Source of the DNA: Nephrocerus scutellatus
Taxonomy: Eukaryota; Arthropoda; Insecta; Diptera; Pipunculidae
Assembly: GCA_947095585.1 (NCBI GenBank)
Contig: OX352766.1
Span: 22,992,939 to 23,056,938, forward strand
Direction: 5' to 3'
DNA length: 64,000 nt
Shown here: one piece after another, positions 54,665-64,000 of the stretch
Numbering within the stretch: position 1 is the first letter of the stretch
Layout: each line of letters starts with the position of its first letter
Program-made: the position numbers and the translations under genes
Notes under the pieces: generated by a model
Told to the model about the DNA's origin: nothing
The model's input: the letters and a program-made list of their open reading frames with translations, nothing else
Database searches by the model: none

Positions 54665-57495
54665 AGCCATACAGATTAACATAGGCAGAGGCAACGAGGC
54701 CACTAACCTACTAGAAAGAGTATTGGAAGAAAGGGGCCTTGATATAGCCCTAATTCAAGAGCCATTTAGAAAGATGAAGGTTAACAAAAACTTCGCTCTC
54801 TATATGCAGCAAATAAAGACAGGCCGACATCTAAACGCTAAGACGGCGATCATAACGAGAAACGCCACCATCTCGGAATTACTACTGCCAGAGTTCACGA
54901 ATGACAACTCGGTGACGGTGAAAATCACCAACACAGCACCGAATGTCGTAATAACATCATTGTATGTGGAGCCTCTGTCACGCATGAAAAGGAACTTGAA
55001 AAAGATAGAGAACATCTCCTGGAAATATAGGAATAACATCCTAATAGCCGGAGATATCAACTCTAAAAACCCACTCTGGGATGGCGAGACCATAGATCGG
55101 AGAGGAGAACGGTTTATGGATCTTATATCCAAAGAAGGCCTGTGCGTTGAGAATAATTGCGACAGCATACCCACTTTCTACACCAACCTCGGAGAAAGCT
55201 GGGTCGATATAACCCTCACCAAGGATCTACGTATTGAAGGATGGAAAGTTGAAACGACAGAAACTTTGAGTGACCATAGGTATCTGTCTTTCAGCACAAA
55301 CACTGAAATAGAACCTATAAGAACGGTCCAGATGTACCAAACGTCAAAAACAGACTGGTCACGTTTCAGGGAATACCTTCAAAACAATGTCCAACAAATT
55401 TGCGATAGGAACCTATCAGCAAATGACAAAGAAGAAAAACTAGGAAAACTCGAAGAATGATGCAAAACTCCACACAACCCATCGCAATAGCACTTCTCTG
55501 CAGCGAATACAATCCTTGAAGAAAATCCTAGAGGAGAATACCGCAGAAATGGATCCCTGGGGAGTCGCCCATAGGATAATAAATGCCAAAGGCAGGACAG
55601 GAACAAAAATAAAGTCCATTCAGATACGACTCTCGCCATACCAATACGGTTTTAGGAGAACTAGGACAACCACGCAAGCAATTGAAAACATACTGCATGT
55701 AATCAAGGCGAACAAAGCAGTGAATAGGTATTCCCTTACATCAAAAATGCTTTTAATTCAGCATGGTATCCTAGGCTCGAACTTCTATTGGCAAAGACTG
55801 GATGCCCAGAAAGACTAAGGAAAACAATTGAAGATTTCCTACATAACCGCAGGATCAAATAAAATGGCGTAGAAATGGCAACAGAGAGAGGTTCTCCTCA
55901 AGGTTCATGCCTAGGCCCAGTCCTCTGGTTACTCATCATGGAGGATTGGTTTAACGAACTAAGAAACGTGCAAACAGATGCATTCACTTCGTTGCACATC
56001 CAAGCATTCGCCGACGATCAGATCATAACCATTTCAGGATCATCCCTCGCTAGAATCAAGCAATTGTGGTCACTAACCTGGGAAAGCTGCAAAAGATGGG
56101 CGCATAATAACAAGCTAACCTACGCGTCACACAAGACAAAGGCTATGTTTATCCCATCAAAGCCATCAGTAAGACCCCCACAGATACAAATCGACAACAT
56201 GAATATCACCATCGATAAAGAAGATTTAATACCTGGGAATAATTATTGATTACAAACTATCATGGGTTGAGCACGCAAAATTCGTTCGAGGAAAGGCCTC
56301 TGCTAAGGCGTACAGGCTATTTATCGTCGCAGGGAAAGCTTGGGAAACACGCAGGGAAATATTGAAAAGAATATACGAGGGAGCCATAAGATCACTGCTG
56401 TTATACGGGGAAGAAATCTGGGGCAAAACCCCAATTAACAGGTAACTGCAAAGGCATCTTGAAGCAGCCCAAAGGCCATTCCTTCTGGCCCTTTGCAAAG
56501 CCTACAAGACAACGGCGCACAAAATTTATCTAAATACTGGCAAACCAACCACCGCTCTATCTTGAAATACGAGAAAGATCCGAGATACAGGAAGCAAGGA
56601 AAACTGGACAGTAATTGGAAAAATCGACACCAAACCTGTGGGCACATCCGGCCAAAATGAAAATAAGGACCTACCATACCTGCGACGAAAGCATCGGAGA
56701 TATTGCAGCTAATGCAATATGGATCTTCACGGATGCATCTACAATAGAAGCTGCGATTGAAATAGGTGCCATAATCCAAGATGCATACACAACATCGACA
56801 AGAAAATGGACTGCCGCAAGAACACCGGAAACCCATAGAGTAGAAATAACAGGGGTCATGAAACCCCTTGCTTGAACCCTGCTATATGCGGGTTACACTG
56901 GGGAAAATATGTAAACCCAAATTTGACGACCCAGATATTATTAACATCATCAACAAGTTAAAACACTTAGAAGAAACCGGAAACACTATAGCACTAAAAT
57001 GGACAAGAGGTCACAAAGCTGATGTAATGCAAATGGAAAAAGCAGACCTTATGGCAAGAAAAGCGGCTACATCTCCAAATATATACGAGCGGATAAGCAT
57101 CCCAAGGCCGCTCAAAAGAGCAAAGGAAAAGGCACACAAAAAAATGAATACCAACTGGACACTAGAGTGGAATAATTCCACTCTCGGACGCGAAGTACAC
57201 AACGTCATAAAACAACCCACAGGAAACTGTACCAGCCTGGGAACAAAAGCAGTTCACCTCATTACGGGCCAATGACCTTTCAACAGTTACTTCCGTCGTT
57301 TCATGATCAAAGATATTCCGAACATCTGCCCCTGCCAGACAGATGTTGACAGCATTCAGCACATACTGAATGACTGCACGCTTCCGCAGAGAATAGAAGC
57401 GCGAGAGGAATACAAAGACAAATATGGTCATGACGACATCGTACTAAGAATAGACGATGATAATATGATATGATAATATGGTCTTTGAATATTGA
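54651..57495 (+). pseudogene. R1-A copy 5 ORF2 (intact endonuclease, deleted RT)
   Basis: Start MVIIKAIQINIGRGNEATNL at 54651. The endonuclease is open to 55460 and keeps the catalytic motifs LIQEP (Glu), AGDINSKNPLW (Asp, Asn) and LSDHRY (Asp, His). Then a deletion and shift; the linker MDPWGVAHRIINAKGR is joined directly to LSPYQYGFRRTR, so the first third of RT is missing. GSPQGSCLGPVLWLLIMEDW and QAFADDQI are intact. The RNase H start is present (WIFTDASTIEAAIEIGAI) but HRVE replaces HRAE and a rearrangement follows. The later part has TRGHKAD...ADLMARKAA. The finger is CPCQTD...HILNDC. The last residues are deleted. Confidence 0.88.
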
Positions 57496-57687
57496 GAGGA
57501 AGTAGATCGACATATCTACGAAAAGGAAGAAGTAGAAAAGGGATCTCGGGTCCCCGCTAATTATTGGAGTGCGGTTTGGCGGTTGGGCTCTCTTGCCTGC
57601 GGATTCGTTGGTAGTTCAGATGATGAATTTTAAATGCTTTATACCGAAAGGTGGGAAAGCGGCGGGCTTGCCCTCAAATTTAGAATC
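57496..57687 (+). other. R1-A copy 5 3' UTR, clearest 28S-antisense-like block
   Basis: TCCCCGCTAATTATTGGAGT at 57551-57570, then GGTTTGGCGGTTGGGCTC and TCTTGCCTGCGGATTCG. TCCCCGCTAATTATT equals the reverse complement of insect 28S rRNA downstream of the R1 site as I recall it. Ends at a target motif. Confidence 0.7.
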
Positions 57688-57700
57688 TGTCCCTATCTAC
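57688..57700 (+). other. R1 28S target motif (junction 7)
   Basis: TGTCCCTATCTAC between copy 5 and an R1-B type 3' UTR. Confidence 0.9.
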
Positions 57701-57963
57701 CTCCCCGATGGTGCTGTTGTATCTTTCTGTCCTGATGTTACCGGTGCGATGATGCGTTCTCTGTGGGGTTGCATATCTCAACCGGTTGCCGAAAACCAAA
57801 TATCAGCAAGGATTTAAGATAGGTCCTGCTCTAACAATTGAGTTAATACTGGCACATCAGTCTATGATGGACGTTGATTGTCGTATAACTAATCCAAGTC
57901 CGAAGAGGACCGTGAAATTAAGCCCACAGTTAGCGGTGTTCACGTTAGTCAATAACATTTTCC
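57701..57963 (+). mobile_element. R1-B type 3' UTR fragment
   Basis: Non-coding; 57868-57955 shares GGACGTTGATTG, AAGTCCGAAGAGGACCGTGA and GGTGTTCACG with the R1-B 3' end at 2055-2150. A 5'-truncated R1-B relative between two target sites. Confidence 0.72.
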
Positions 57964-57978
57964 TTGCCCTTATCTTCG
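57964..57978 (+). other. Decayed R1 target motif (junction 8)
   Basis: TTGCCCTTATCTTCG aligns to TGTCCCTATCTACG with one insertion and two changes, between the 3' UTR fragment and a 5' end beginning CAGTTGAGTTGTGACACTC. Confidence 0.6.
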
Positions 57979-58090
57979 CAGTTGAGTTGTGACACTCATA
58001 GCGAACAGACGTTCAAAATCGTAAGCGCACAAGTTGTAAAGGTTGGAAAATTAAAATAAAATAAATATATTTTATTTTATTCTAAGAAAC

Positions 58091-58106
58091 AGTAATTTTT
58101 ATTACT
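58091..58106 (+). promoter_or_regulatory. 5' UTR hairpin of R1-B copy 2
   Basis: AGTAATTTTTATTACT, identical to the R1-A hairpins, showing that the element is shared between lineages. Confidence 0.6.
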
Positions 58107-58429
58107 AGACAGTGTTAAGTGAAGTTTAAATTATATTTGTCAAACGTGCAGCTGCAAAAAGTAATTACATTGAAGCGTACAAGCGGGTTTTACAACCGGT
58201 AACGGCCATAAAAACCGTGTGTGTGTGTTGTGCGTAACAGTACCACATTATCTGCCACCGGTCTCGTGAGCAAATCACCTGGCAGGTATAAATAGTTTAG
58301 AGTGTTAATTACGAACGTACAAACCCTTCGGTACTATAATAAAGAATAAAGTGAGTGATAATTTCAAAAGCCGTCGGCATTTAATATTGTGAAACTCGAA
58401 AAAAAAAAAATATTAGTGAATTTTCCGTC

Positions 58430-59418
58430 ATGGCTAGTGACACCAACGACGAGATGTCGATGGTGACAAAGAAAAATTCCCGCAAGCACAGAGACAAAAA
58501 AGCGAAATCAGAAATAGATATAGCTTTGACTGACGCAGAAATCAGCAAAGATGAGGAAATGCCGGGGAAGGGGAAAGTTGCTCATGCAAAAACGCAACTA
58601 GAATCTGGAGTAAGTCATAAAAATTTGCCTAATAATAAGTTTGAACGAGACCTTAGTGAAGTACTAAGCTCGCACATGAGTTCTCTTGATGGCCACATCA
58701 AAAGTCCCGCTGTGGTTATTGCTGCAGAGAATCTGCGGAAAAAAAGGAGGAGCTAACTAGAGACACCACACTAGCAGACTCAAAGGACGAGGCTCTATCT
58801 AATAAGTTAGGGAAGAAGTCTAACCAAGTATTGATGCTGGCAAAATCAGAGAGCGAGGAACTTTTCCAAAGTATCCTCGTAATGATGAATTCCTACAACA
58901 ACAAAATTAAATACCTAGAGGGTCTAAACTCGCGCCTCTTAGGCCAAATTGATTTTTTGGGAAAAAACTTGTTGTTAAAAACAACGGTAAAGTTACGGCG
59001 AAAGAACTAGCCGATACAGTCATTACATTACAGTCCTACACTTGGTACAAGGGTTCACGAGGTAAAGGCCACCAAAAATGGAAATGTCTCGGTAAATGAG
59101 AAACTGGGATCTAAAATAATGCTGCAGAACATCTTGTCGGTAATACCAGACAATGACCTGATGGCCGAGATTCATCGAAACAACTTCAACGAAGTCATGT
59201 ATATTGATGAATTCAAAAAGAGCGCTCGAATTGTGTACCAGCCTAAGAAAGATGGACCTGAGGCAGTGTCAAATGTAGTATTAGAGCGTACCAGCCAAAT
59301 AACGAATGTTCTTTTGGGAGCTCGCCGTTGTTACGTACTATGGTACTCCTACGTTTTTCGAGAACTGGACCCTGTTATGGGCTGTTTCCGCTGCCTGGGA
59401 TTTGACCATCAAGGGTGA
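58430..59418 (+). pseudogene. R1-B copy 2 ORF1 (Gag-like)
   Basis: Start MASDTNDEMSMVTKKNSRKH at 58430. The first frame stops at 58754 after SEVLSSHMSSLDGHIKSPAV and ENLRKKRRS. The next frame continues KEELTRDTTLADSKDEAL and a helical part (LFQSILVMMNSYNNKIKYLE). After a break near 59000 it resumes NILSVIPDNDLMAEIHRNNF, ARIVYQPKKDGPEAV, VLLGARRCYVLWYS and a first knuckle CFRCLGFDHQG, where it stops at 59418. It lacks the remaining knuckles. Only distant similarity to R1-A ORF1. Confidence 0.82.
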
Positions 59419-59659
59419 TTTTGAAAAGTTCTTTTTTGTTAGTATATACTGCAAGTTTAATGAGCCTCCGGAACCATATTTGGTCTATATGGAGTCCATA
59501 TTGCAACTGATATAAAATATAACTATAGAGAACGATGCATAAAATTAACAAAGGTGAATAACAGCGTAACCAATGTGTACAACAGAGTAATAACAGTGTA
59601 AGGCTGTGAAAATTGTTGCCCCCTCCATAAAAAAGTTTCACTTCAACAAAAACTGCTGA

Positions 59660-59893
59660 AGGTGTCTTAGTAGAATACGTAGATACTTCTACTGATGCTG
59701 GAAGCAGCAGAGATGAAGGCTCTAGACACAGAAAAAGGATGACAAGCGTGGAAAATATACCTGGGGTAAGTCCTAAAAATGTATCTATGTTTAACTTGAC
59801 AAACTTAACAGACTTGAACGCTGTACTCAGTTCACATGTGGAGCAATTAGCAGACTTGCATATAAAAAATGATGAATATAACAGCCACTTATA
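59660..59893 (+). pseudogene. Second R1-B-like ORF1 fragment
   Basis: An open frame reads VEYVDTSTDAGSSRDEGSRH, VENIPGVSPKNVSMF and LNAVLSSHVEQLADLHIKND. It matches the SHKN...LSEVLSSHMSSLDGHIKS part of the preceding ORF1, so it is a piece from a diverged R1-B relative inserted or recombined between ORF1 and ORF2. Confidence 0.65.
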
Positions 59894-59999
59894 AAGGCTC
59901 CAATAACAAAGCTTCGTGAAATAAAATTGAAAATATATCAATGTAGGTATCTGAATGTAGACATAAAGAAAATGTCTGCCATCAGACGGTTACACGTTT

Positions 60000-60560
60000 G
60001 ATGGACATCGGGGCGTAAGTGACATCGATGAGTCCTTCTGTAGTCGTGCGACCGGCTCTCTCTAATTTCTCTGGAGACTTATAGCTGGGAAGGGTTTCAG
60101 CGACCATAGTCTTATTGATATATGACCTTGGCCCCAAGAAGATGGCACACTCGTCGTGATGACTGGGAGGCCTACGCTGAATACATTAGATGGAAAGCAT
60201 CAAGATTTTAGCTTGGCGAATTCGGAAATCTAAGTGTTGACCAGCAAATCTTGTTGGTCGACACTTGGATGGTTACCGCTAATGATGGTGCTTTTCAAAG
60301 GGTTAGAAAAACTAACCCTAAACGTACTAAATGGTGGACTACCGAGTTAAGTGCGAAGCGTGCGTGGCTAAGACGTCTCAGGAAAGCGCACCAGAGGGCC
60401 AGATCTGGTGATAGTCCAAGTGTCGATCACTTTAGGTTGGCCTATCAGCGCGGCACACGTGAGTACCGAAATAGGATTCTTAAAGCCAAAGAGGACGATT
60501 GGAGGCATTTTGTTGGTAACAACAATAGCGATTTACCCCATATGCAGGGGAAAGCGTAGG
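60000..60560 (+). pseudogene. R1-B copy 2 ORF2 5' part (endonuclease end, linker)
   Basis: In shifting frames: SDIDESFCSRATGSL, GKGFSDHSLIDI (endonuclease SDH motif), then an open linker KWWTTELSAKRAWLRRLRKA, FRLAYQRGTREYRNRILKAK. The sequence is cut before the RT core. Typical R1 endonuclease-RT linker. Confidence 0.75.
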
Positions 60561-60600
60561 TCGGAAGTTTGCGGCATTCGTGTCAATGACCGTGTGTGCC

Positions 60601-61340
60601 ATACCTGTGCAAGTCGATAGCATCAAGTATGTTAACCAGGTACGATACCTCGGTATTAACATGAGCGAATGCATGAACTTCCTTGTGCACCTTACTAAGC
60701 TCAGAAAGCGGCTCCTTAATCTCGTAGGTCCAATTCGCCGTGTACCTCGAATGGGGTCTAAGCAGGCGGGCAGTGCGCATCATATATGGTGGCCTATTTG
60801 TAGCTTGTGCAACATATGGAGCGCCGGTATGGTATGAAACTGTCATGCTCGAAAGCGGCAAAGCAAAGACGAACTCTTGCCAACGCGTGCCTCTGATCCC
60901 ATGCTTGCCAGTCTGTCGCACAGTATCTACGGAGGCTATGCAGGTCTTAATGGGTGTTCCACCTCTTGATCTGGAAGTAATCAGAAGAAGCCTTGTCTTC
61001 AAGATCAAGAAGAACGGACCGTTCCTGCAGTAACTGGCTGGCAGACAGTGATTTTGAAAAGAGAGGCCTTGCCCAATGCAAGGAACTCCTTGAAGAAGCC
61101 ATGATATCTAGATAGTCGGAATGCGAAAATGGCAGAGTTAGTTTTGGATTTGTGAAGGATGTCCAGTACATCAGAACAAATCCGGACTTTGCTTTTAGCC
61201 TAAAAATGGGTTTCCTGCTCAATGGGCATGGCAGCTTTGATGCATTCTTACAGAGAGGCACCAGCGAGAAAGCAAGCTGCATCTGCGGTTTGTCTAGAGA
61301 GGATTGGTTGCATATCCTATGCGACCTATGCAGAAACAAC
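60601..61340 (+). pseudogene. R1-B copy 2 ORF2 3' part (thumb to finger)
   Basis: Closely similar to 740-1480: YVNQVRYLGINMSE, LRKRLLNLVGPIRRV, a shift near 60750, YGAPVWYETVM, VSTEAMQVLMGVPPL, a stop at 61031, FSLKMGFLLNGHGSFDAFL and the beginning of the finger, CICGLSREDWLHILCD, which ends as the next LINE starts. No RNase H. Confidence 0.85.
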
Positions 61341-61375
61341 TCTGCTCAAGAGTGGGTAGCATCCTAACAATCTTA

Positions 61376-63260
61376 GACTAAAAAGACATTATGAAAAGGT
61401 GTGCCTTGAGTTAAAAACCGAATTTCCGATTTGCAGAGATACTTATAAAAGATATAACGCAAAAAAGGAATGACAGGTCGTTGATCAATCTGAACAATCT
61501 AAAGCCTAAGTTTGAAAAATAATACCATTAATGTTTCTGACCCTTTTGAATTTTCTGAGTTATTTAATAATTTAATATAAATTCATATCAAGATTGCCGT
61601 ATAAATAACAGTTTATGTGGATGTGAATACACAATAAGGCAAGATAATTTCCGTACGGAAAGTTTCTTCTTCGAAAATTTTACTTCTGTGGAAATATATA
61701 AAATTATTTTATCTCTTAAAAACTCTAACTCCTCATCGTATGATAACATATCTAGTAATATTATAAAAAACATCTCTTTTCAGATCTCTGATGTGTTATC
61801 TTTAATTTTCAATCTTAGCATCATGAAATCCTGAATCTCTTAAAACAGCACTGATTCTTGCACTCCATAAGACAGGTGATACCGTATTAGTAAAAAATTA
61901 TCGTCCCATTTCACTTCTATCAGTCTTTGATAAGATTTTTTAACGAAGAATAAAAACTAGAATGTTGGACTTTTTAAATAGTTCTCATTATTTTAGTGAT
62001 TCTTAGTTTGGTTTTAGGAGTGGTACATCAACTGAAGATGCATTGTTGAAGCTAACAGAAATTTATAATAGCTTTAACGTATCTAAAATACCTGCTACCT
62101 TATTTATTGATATTTCAAAGGCTTTTAATATCGTTGCTGCTAAATATACTTTACCATGCCGGCTTCAGAATGGTTCACTTCTTATTTGTCCAATCGTAAG
62201 CAAAGAGTAATAATAAAGAATTATCTCAGCTCTCAAAATTGTATAAATATGGGTGTCCCACAAGGATCTGTTCTCGGCCCTATACTGTTTTTAATTTATG
62301 TTAATTCTTTATTCATCCAAACTTTAAATGGAAAACTTTCGTCATTCGCTGACGACACTGCTTTATCATATTCTAATAACAGCTTTTTTAATTTAGTGTC
62401 TGATGTTAACAATGATTTGGAATAACTGCGAAGATGGTTTTAAATACACAGATAAGTAATCAGTAACAAAACAAAATTCATGATTTTTAGCTTTACTGGT
62501 ACTGTTGATATAAATGTTGACTATCATTTGCCGAACTGCTTGAGATTTCCTTTAGGAAAACAGTGTTTGCATAGTCTTGGGTTAACTACTTTTAACTCAA
62601 ACATCAACTGTTCTGCCAACAGCTTTAAAATTGAAAGAGTCGACAACTTTATATACAAAATAGGAGTTATTTTGTACCATCAGCTCAGTTGGAAGGAACA
62701 CACTAAGCATTTGATGAAATATTTGAATAGAGTTGTAAAGCAGCTTTATCACATTAGTCATTTGCCAATCTTAAAGATGGTATACAATGGCTTGTTTAAA
62801 TCGAGACTTCAGTATGGGATATCTTGCTGGGTAGGAACATATTTCAACAAAATCGAACCCTTGTTACTCAAACAAAAACTTGCAGTTCGTATTTTACTAA
62901 AGGTTAATCGTAGAACACCTAGTTTTGAATTGTTTATTAGTCTTTAAATACTTCCATTAAGACATCTATATTTTTATAAAGTATAAAAAATATTTTTTGA
63001 AAAGTCAAGTTATAACACAGCAAGGCTCTATAAAAATTATAACCTACGTGTGAACACCAGAAATGAAGCAAATGTACCCAGATTTAGACTATCTCACTAT
63101 GCTCGCTTCTGTGATGTAACTGCGTCACGTATATTTAACTACTTACCAGATAGCCTAAGATGTGAGAGAGTAAAATCAGTTTTCTTGAATAATGTTAAAA
63201 CCTGGCTTTTAAATTATAATCACGTCACTATAGAGAATCTTTTCTTTCTTATGGTTTAAC
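61376..63260 (+). pseudogene. CR1-type LINE ORF2 (RT), copy L3
   Basis: Begins in the linker (NNLRLKRHYEKVCLELKTEF). RT: YKIILSLKNSNSSSYDNISS, VKNYRPISLLSVFDKIF, FGFRSGTSTEDALLKL, LFIDISKAFNIV, GVPQGSVLGPILFLIYVNSL, SSFADDTALSYSNNS (catalytic Asps intact), IGVILYHQLSWKEHTKH, NGLFKSRLQYGISCWVG, and a C-terminal RIFNYLPDSLRCE box. Stops at 61488, 61942, 62425 and 62945, plus shifts. Same family as L2. It abuts the truncated R1-B finger, so it inserted there or was brought in by recombination. Confidence 0.83.
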
Positions 63261-63555
63261 TAAATTATTCAGCTTAAGTTCATTTTAGTTCTTTTTGCAT
63301 TGTACCTCCATATATTTTTTCTTATTATGCAATTATTAATTTTGTTTAATTAATTATTCTTTTCTTGTAAATTTGTATCTTTTTTATTCATTTGTAGTAC
63401 ATTCGCCACACGTTCTCTAACATTAGAATGTACTCATCTTAATTTAATCAAAACTTATAAATTTAGTTTTTGTTCAATTTAGGTTTGAAATATTAATTTT
63501 TTGTAATCTTTTAAGTTCTTAAGTTTGATTAAATAAAGAAATATATCTTATCTAA
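63261..63555 (+). other. L3 3' UTR
   Basis: AT-rich sequence ending AATAAAGAAATATATCTTATCTAATCTG, resembling a short-repeat LINE tail. No further coding. Confidence 0.6.
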
Positions 63556-64000
63556 TCTGATGGGTTGTATAGATCTAAATATTACAGTTCCTAATATGGA
63601 ATTCACTCATATTTAAATTCTCAATTAATGTTTCCTATATAATGTAGATGTCGCGTTAGTCGCAGGGTATTTAATACAAACTAATTTCATATCATATACA
63701 CCAACCGCTACATCCGTAAGATAACATCGCATCAAAATATTTCAGTTACCCCTAGTTGCGCCCAATGAAGTTTAACTTCAAAAATCGAAAGTTTTTCCCT
63801 CTTACAGTACAATATTTTTTAAGAGAAGCCGGCTTATAAGCTTATACCAAGGCGAATTTCGGAAGTCATCACTCTTTATACACGAACTTGAAATCAGTTG
63901 ATAAAAAGAAAGTGAAAGCAGATTGCTATGCACACAGATGGTATAATTGCTTACGCGATGCATTGGAGGAGTTAGATATTGACATTGACAGCTAAGCGAC
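63556..64000. other. Unassigned right edge
   Basis: No element recognised. An open frame without a start (63840-63995) ends KVKADCYAHRWYNCLRDALE, then an acidic tail and a stop. It might be the end of an unidentified coding fragment, but one short frame is weak support. Confidence 0.3.

Larger units (their letters stand above)
53019..57687 (+). mobile_element. R1-A copy 5, with a nested Jockey-like insertion
   Basis: 5' UTR 53019-53618 with a hairpin at 53091-53106, CGCGCAGGTATAAAACAC and CCGTCGGTATT...CCCCGTCGGC. It is interrupted by another LINE 3' end at 53363-53598. ORF1 53619-54664, ORF2 54651-57495, 3' UTR to 57687. The endonuclease is the best preserved in the window; RT has a large deletion. 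Confidence 0.88.
57979..61340 (+). mobile_element. R1-B copy 2, mosaic remnant
   Basis: 5' UTR 57979-58429 (hairpin 58091-58106, GGCAGGTATAAATAG, AGCCGTCGGCA near 58369), ORF1 58430-59418, a second diverged ORF1 piece 59660-59893, endonuclease-end and linker 60000-60560, then RT thumb to C-terminus 60601-61340. RT palm missing. The 3' UTR is cut off by LINE L3. Confidence 0.82.

Noticed and set aside
1..64000. CRISPR array, rRNA or tRNA genes
   Set aside because: None seen. The direct repeats present are satellites or element duplications, and the only rRNA-like sequence is the 13-14 nt R1 target.

Overview
The window looks like insect nuclear heterochromatin and is built almost entirely from decayed retrotransposons and satellite DNA. 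It is AT-rich, shows no convincing host gene, rRNA or tRNA, and carries APE-type non-LTR elements, a Penelope-like element and a Tc1/mariner transposon. Diptera or a related insect order is an inference from element types only.

The dominant theme is a graveyard of R1-type retrotransposons. At least ten places carry TGTCCCTATCTAC. From established knowledge this is the core of the 14-bp duplication that R1 makes at its site in 28S rRNA genes. Here the motif joins the 3' end of one R1-like copy to the 5' or truncated start of the next, head to tail, with no 28S sequence around it. So the cluster is an R1 array outside the rDNA. Two lineages share the site. R1-A has ORF1 with zinc knuckles, then ORF2 = APE endonuclease, reverse transcriptase, RNase H and a CxCx8Hx4C finger. 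R1-B has the same plan without RNase H. 3'-UTR-only pieces (type C) and an ORF1-only piece (type D) suggest further lineages. Every ORF2 is broken.

Layout. 1-626: tail of an R1-A copy. 631-2155: R1-B 3' half. 2169-3184: type C 3' UTR. 3198-8000: R1-A copy 1. 8014-8842: type D ORF1. 8843-10745: a (TTTAGR)n satellite with two insertions, one of them a pair of MITEs. 10755-12450: further tandem repeats. 12450-22190: AT-rich ground with a 120-bp tandem array, a degenerate hammerhead-ribozyme motif, a LINE 3' scrap and an acidic ORF. 22396-23699: an apparently intact DD41D Tc1/mariner element. 24385-24690: Jockey relic. 25509-28790: CR1/Jockey-group LINE. 29194-30527: Penelope-like relic. 30528-33370: mostly unassigned. 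33372-35490: second LINE. 36070-57687: second R1 cluster (one fragment and copies 2 to 5). 57701-61340: R1-B type pieces. 61376-63555: third LINE. 63556-64000: unassigned.

Nothing here acts as a host pathway. The unit of function is the retroelement: ORF1 binds element RNA, ORF2 nicks the target and reverse-transcribes, and the UTRs supply recognition signals. The most interesting signals are in the UTRs. R1 5' UTRs carry a repeated 16-nt hairpin with compensatory changes. The R1-A 3' UTR carries a segment that looks complementary to 28S rRNA just downstream of the R1 insertion site.
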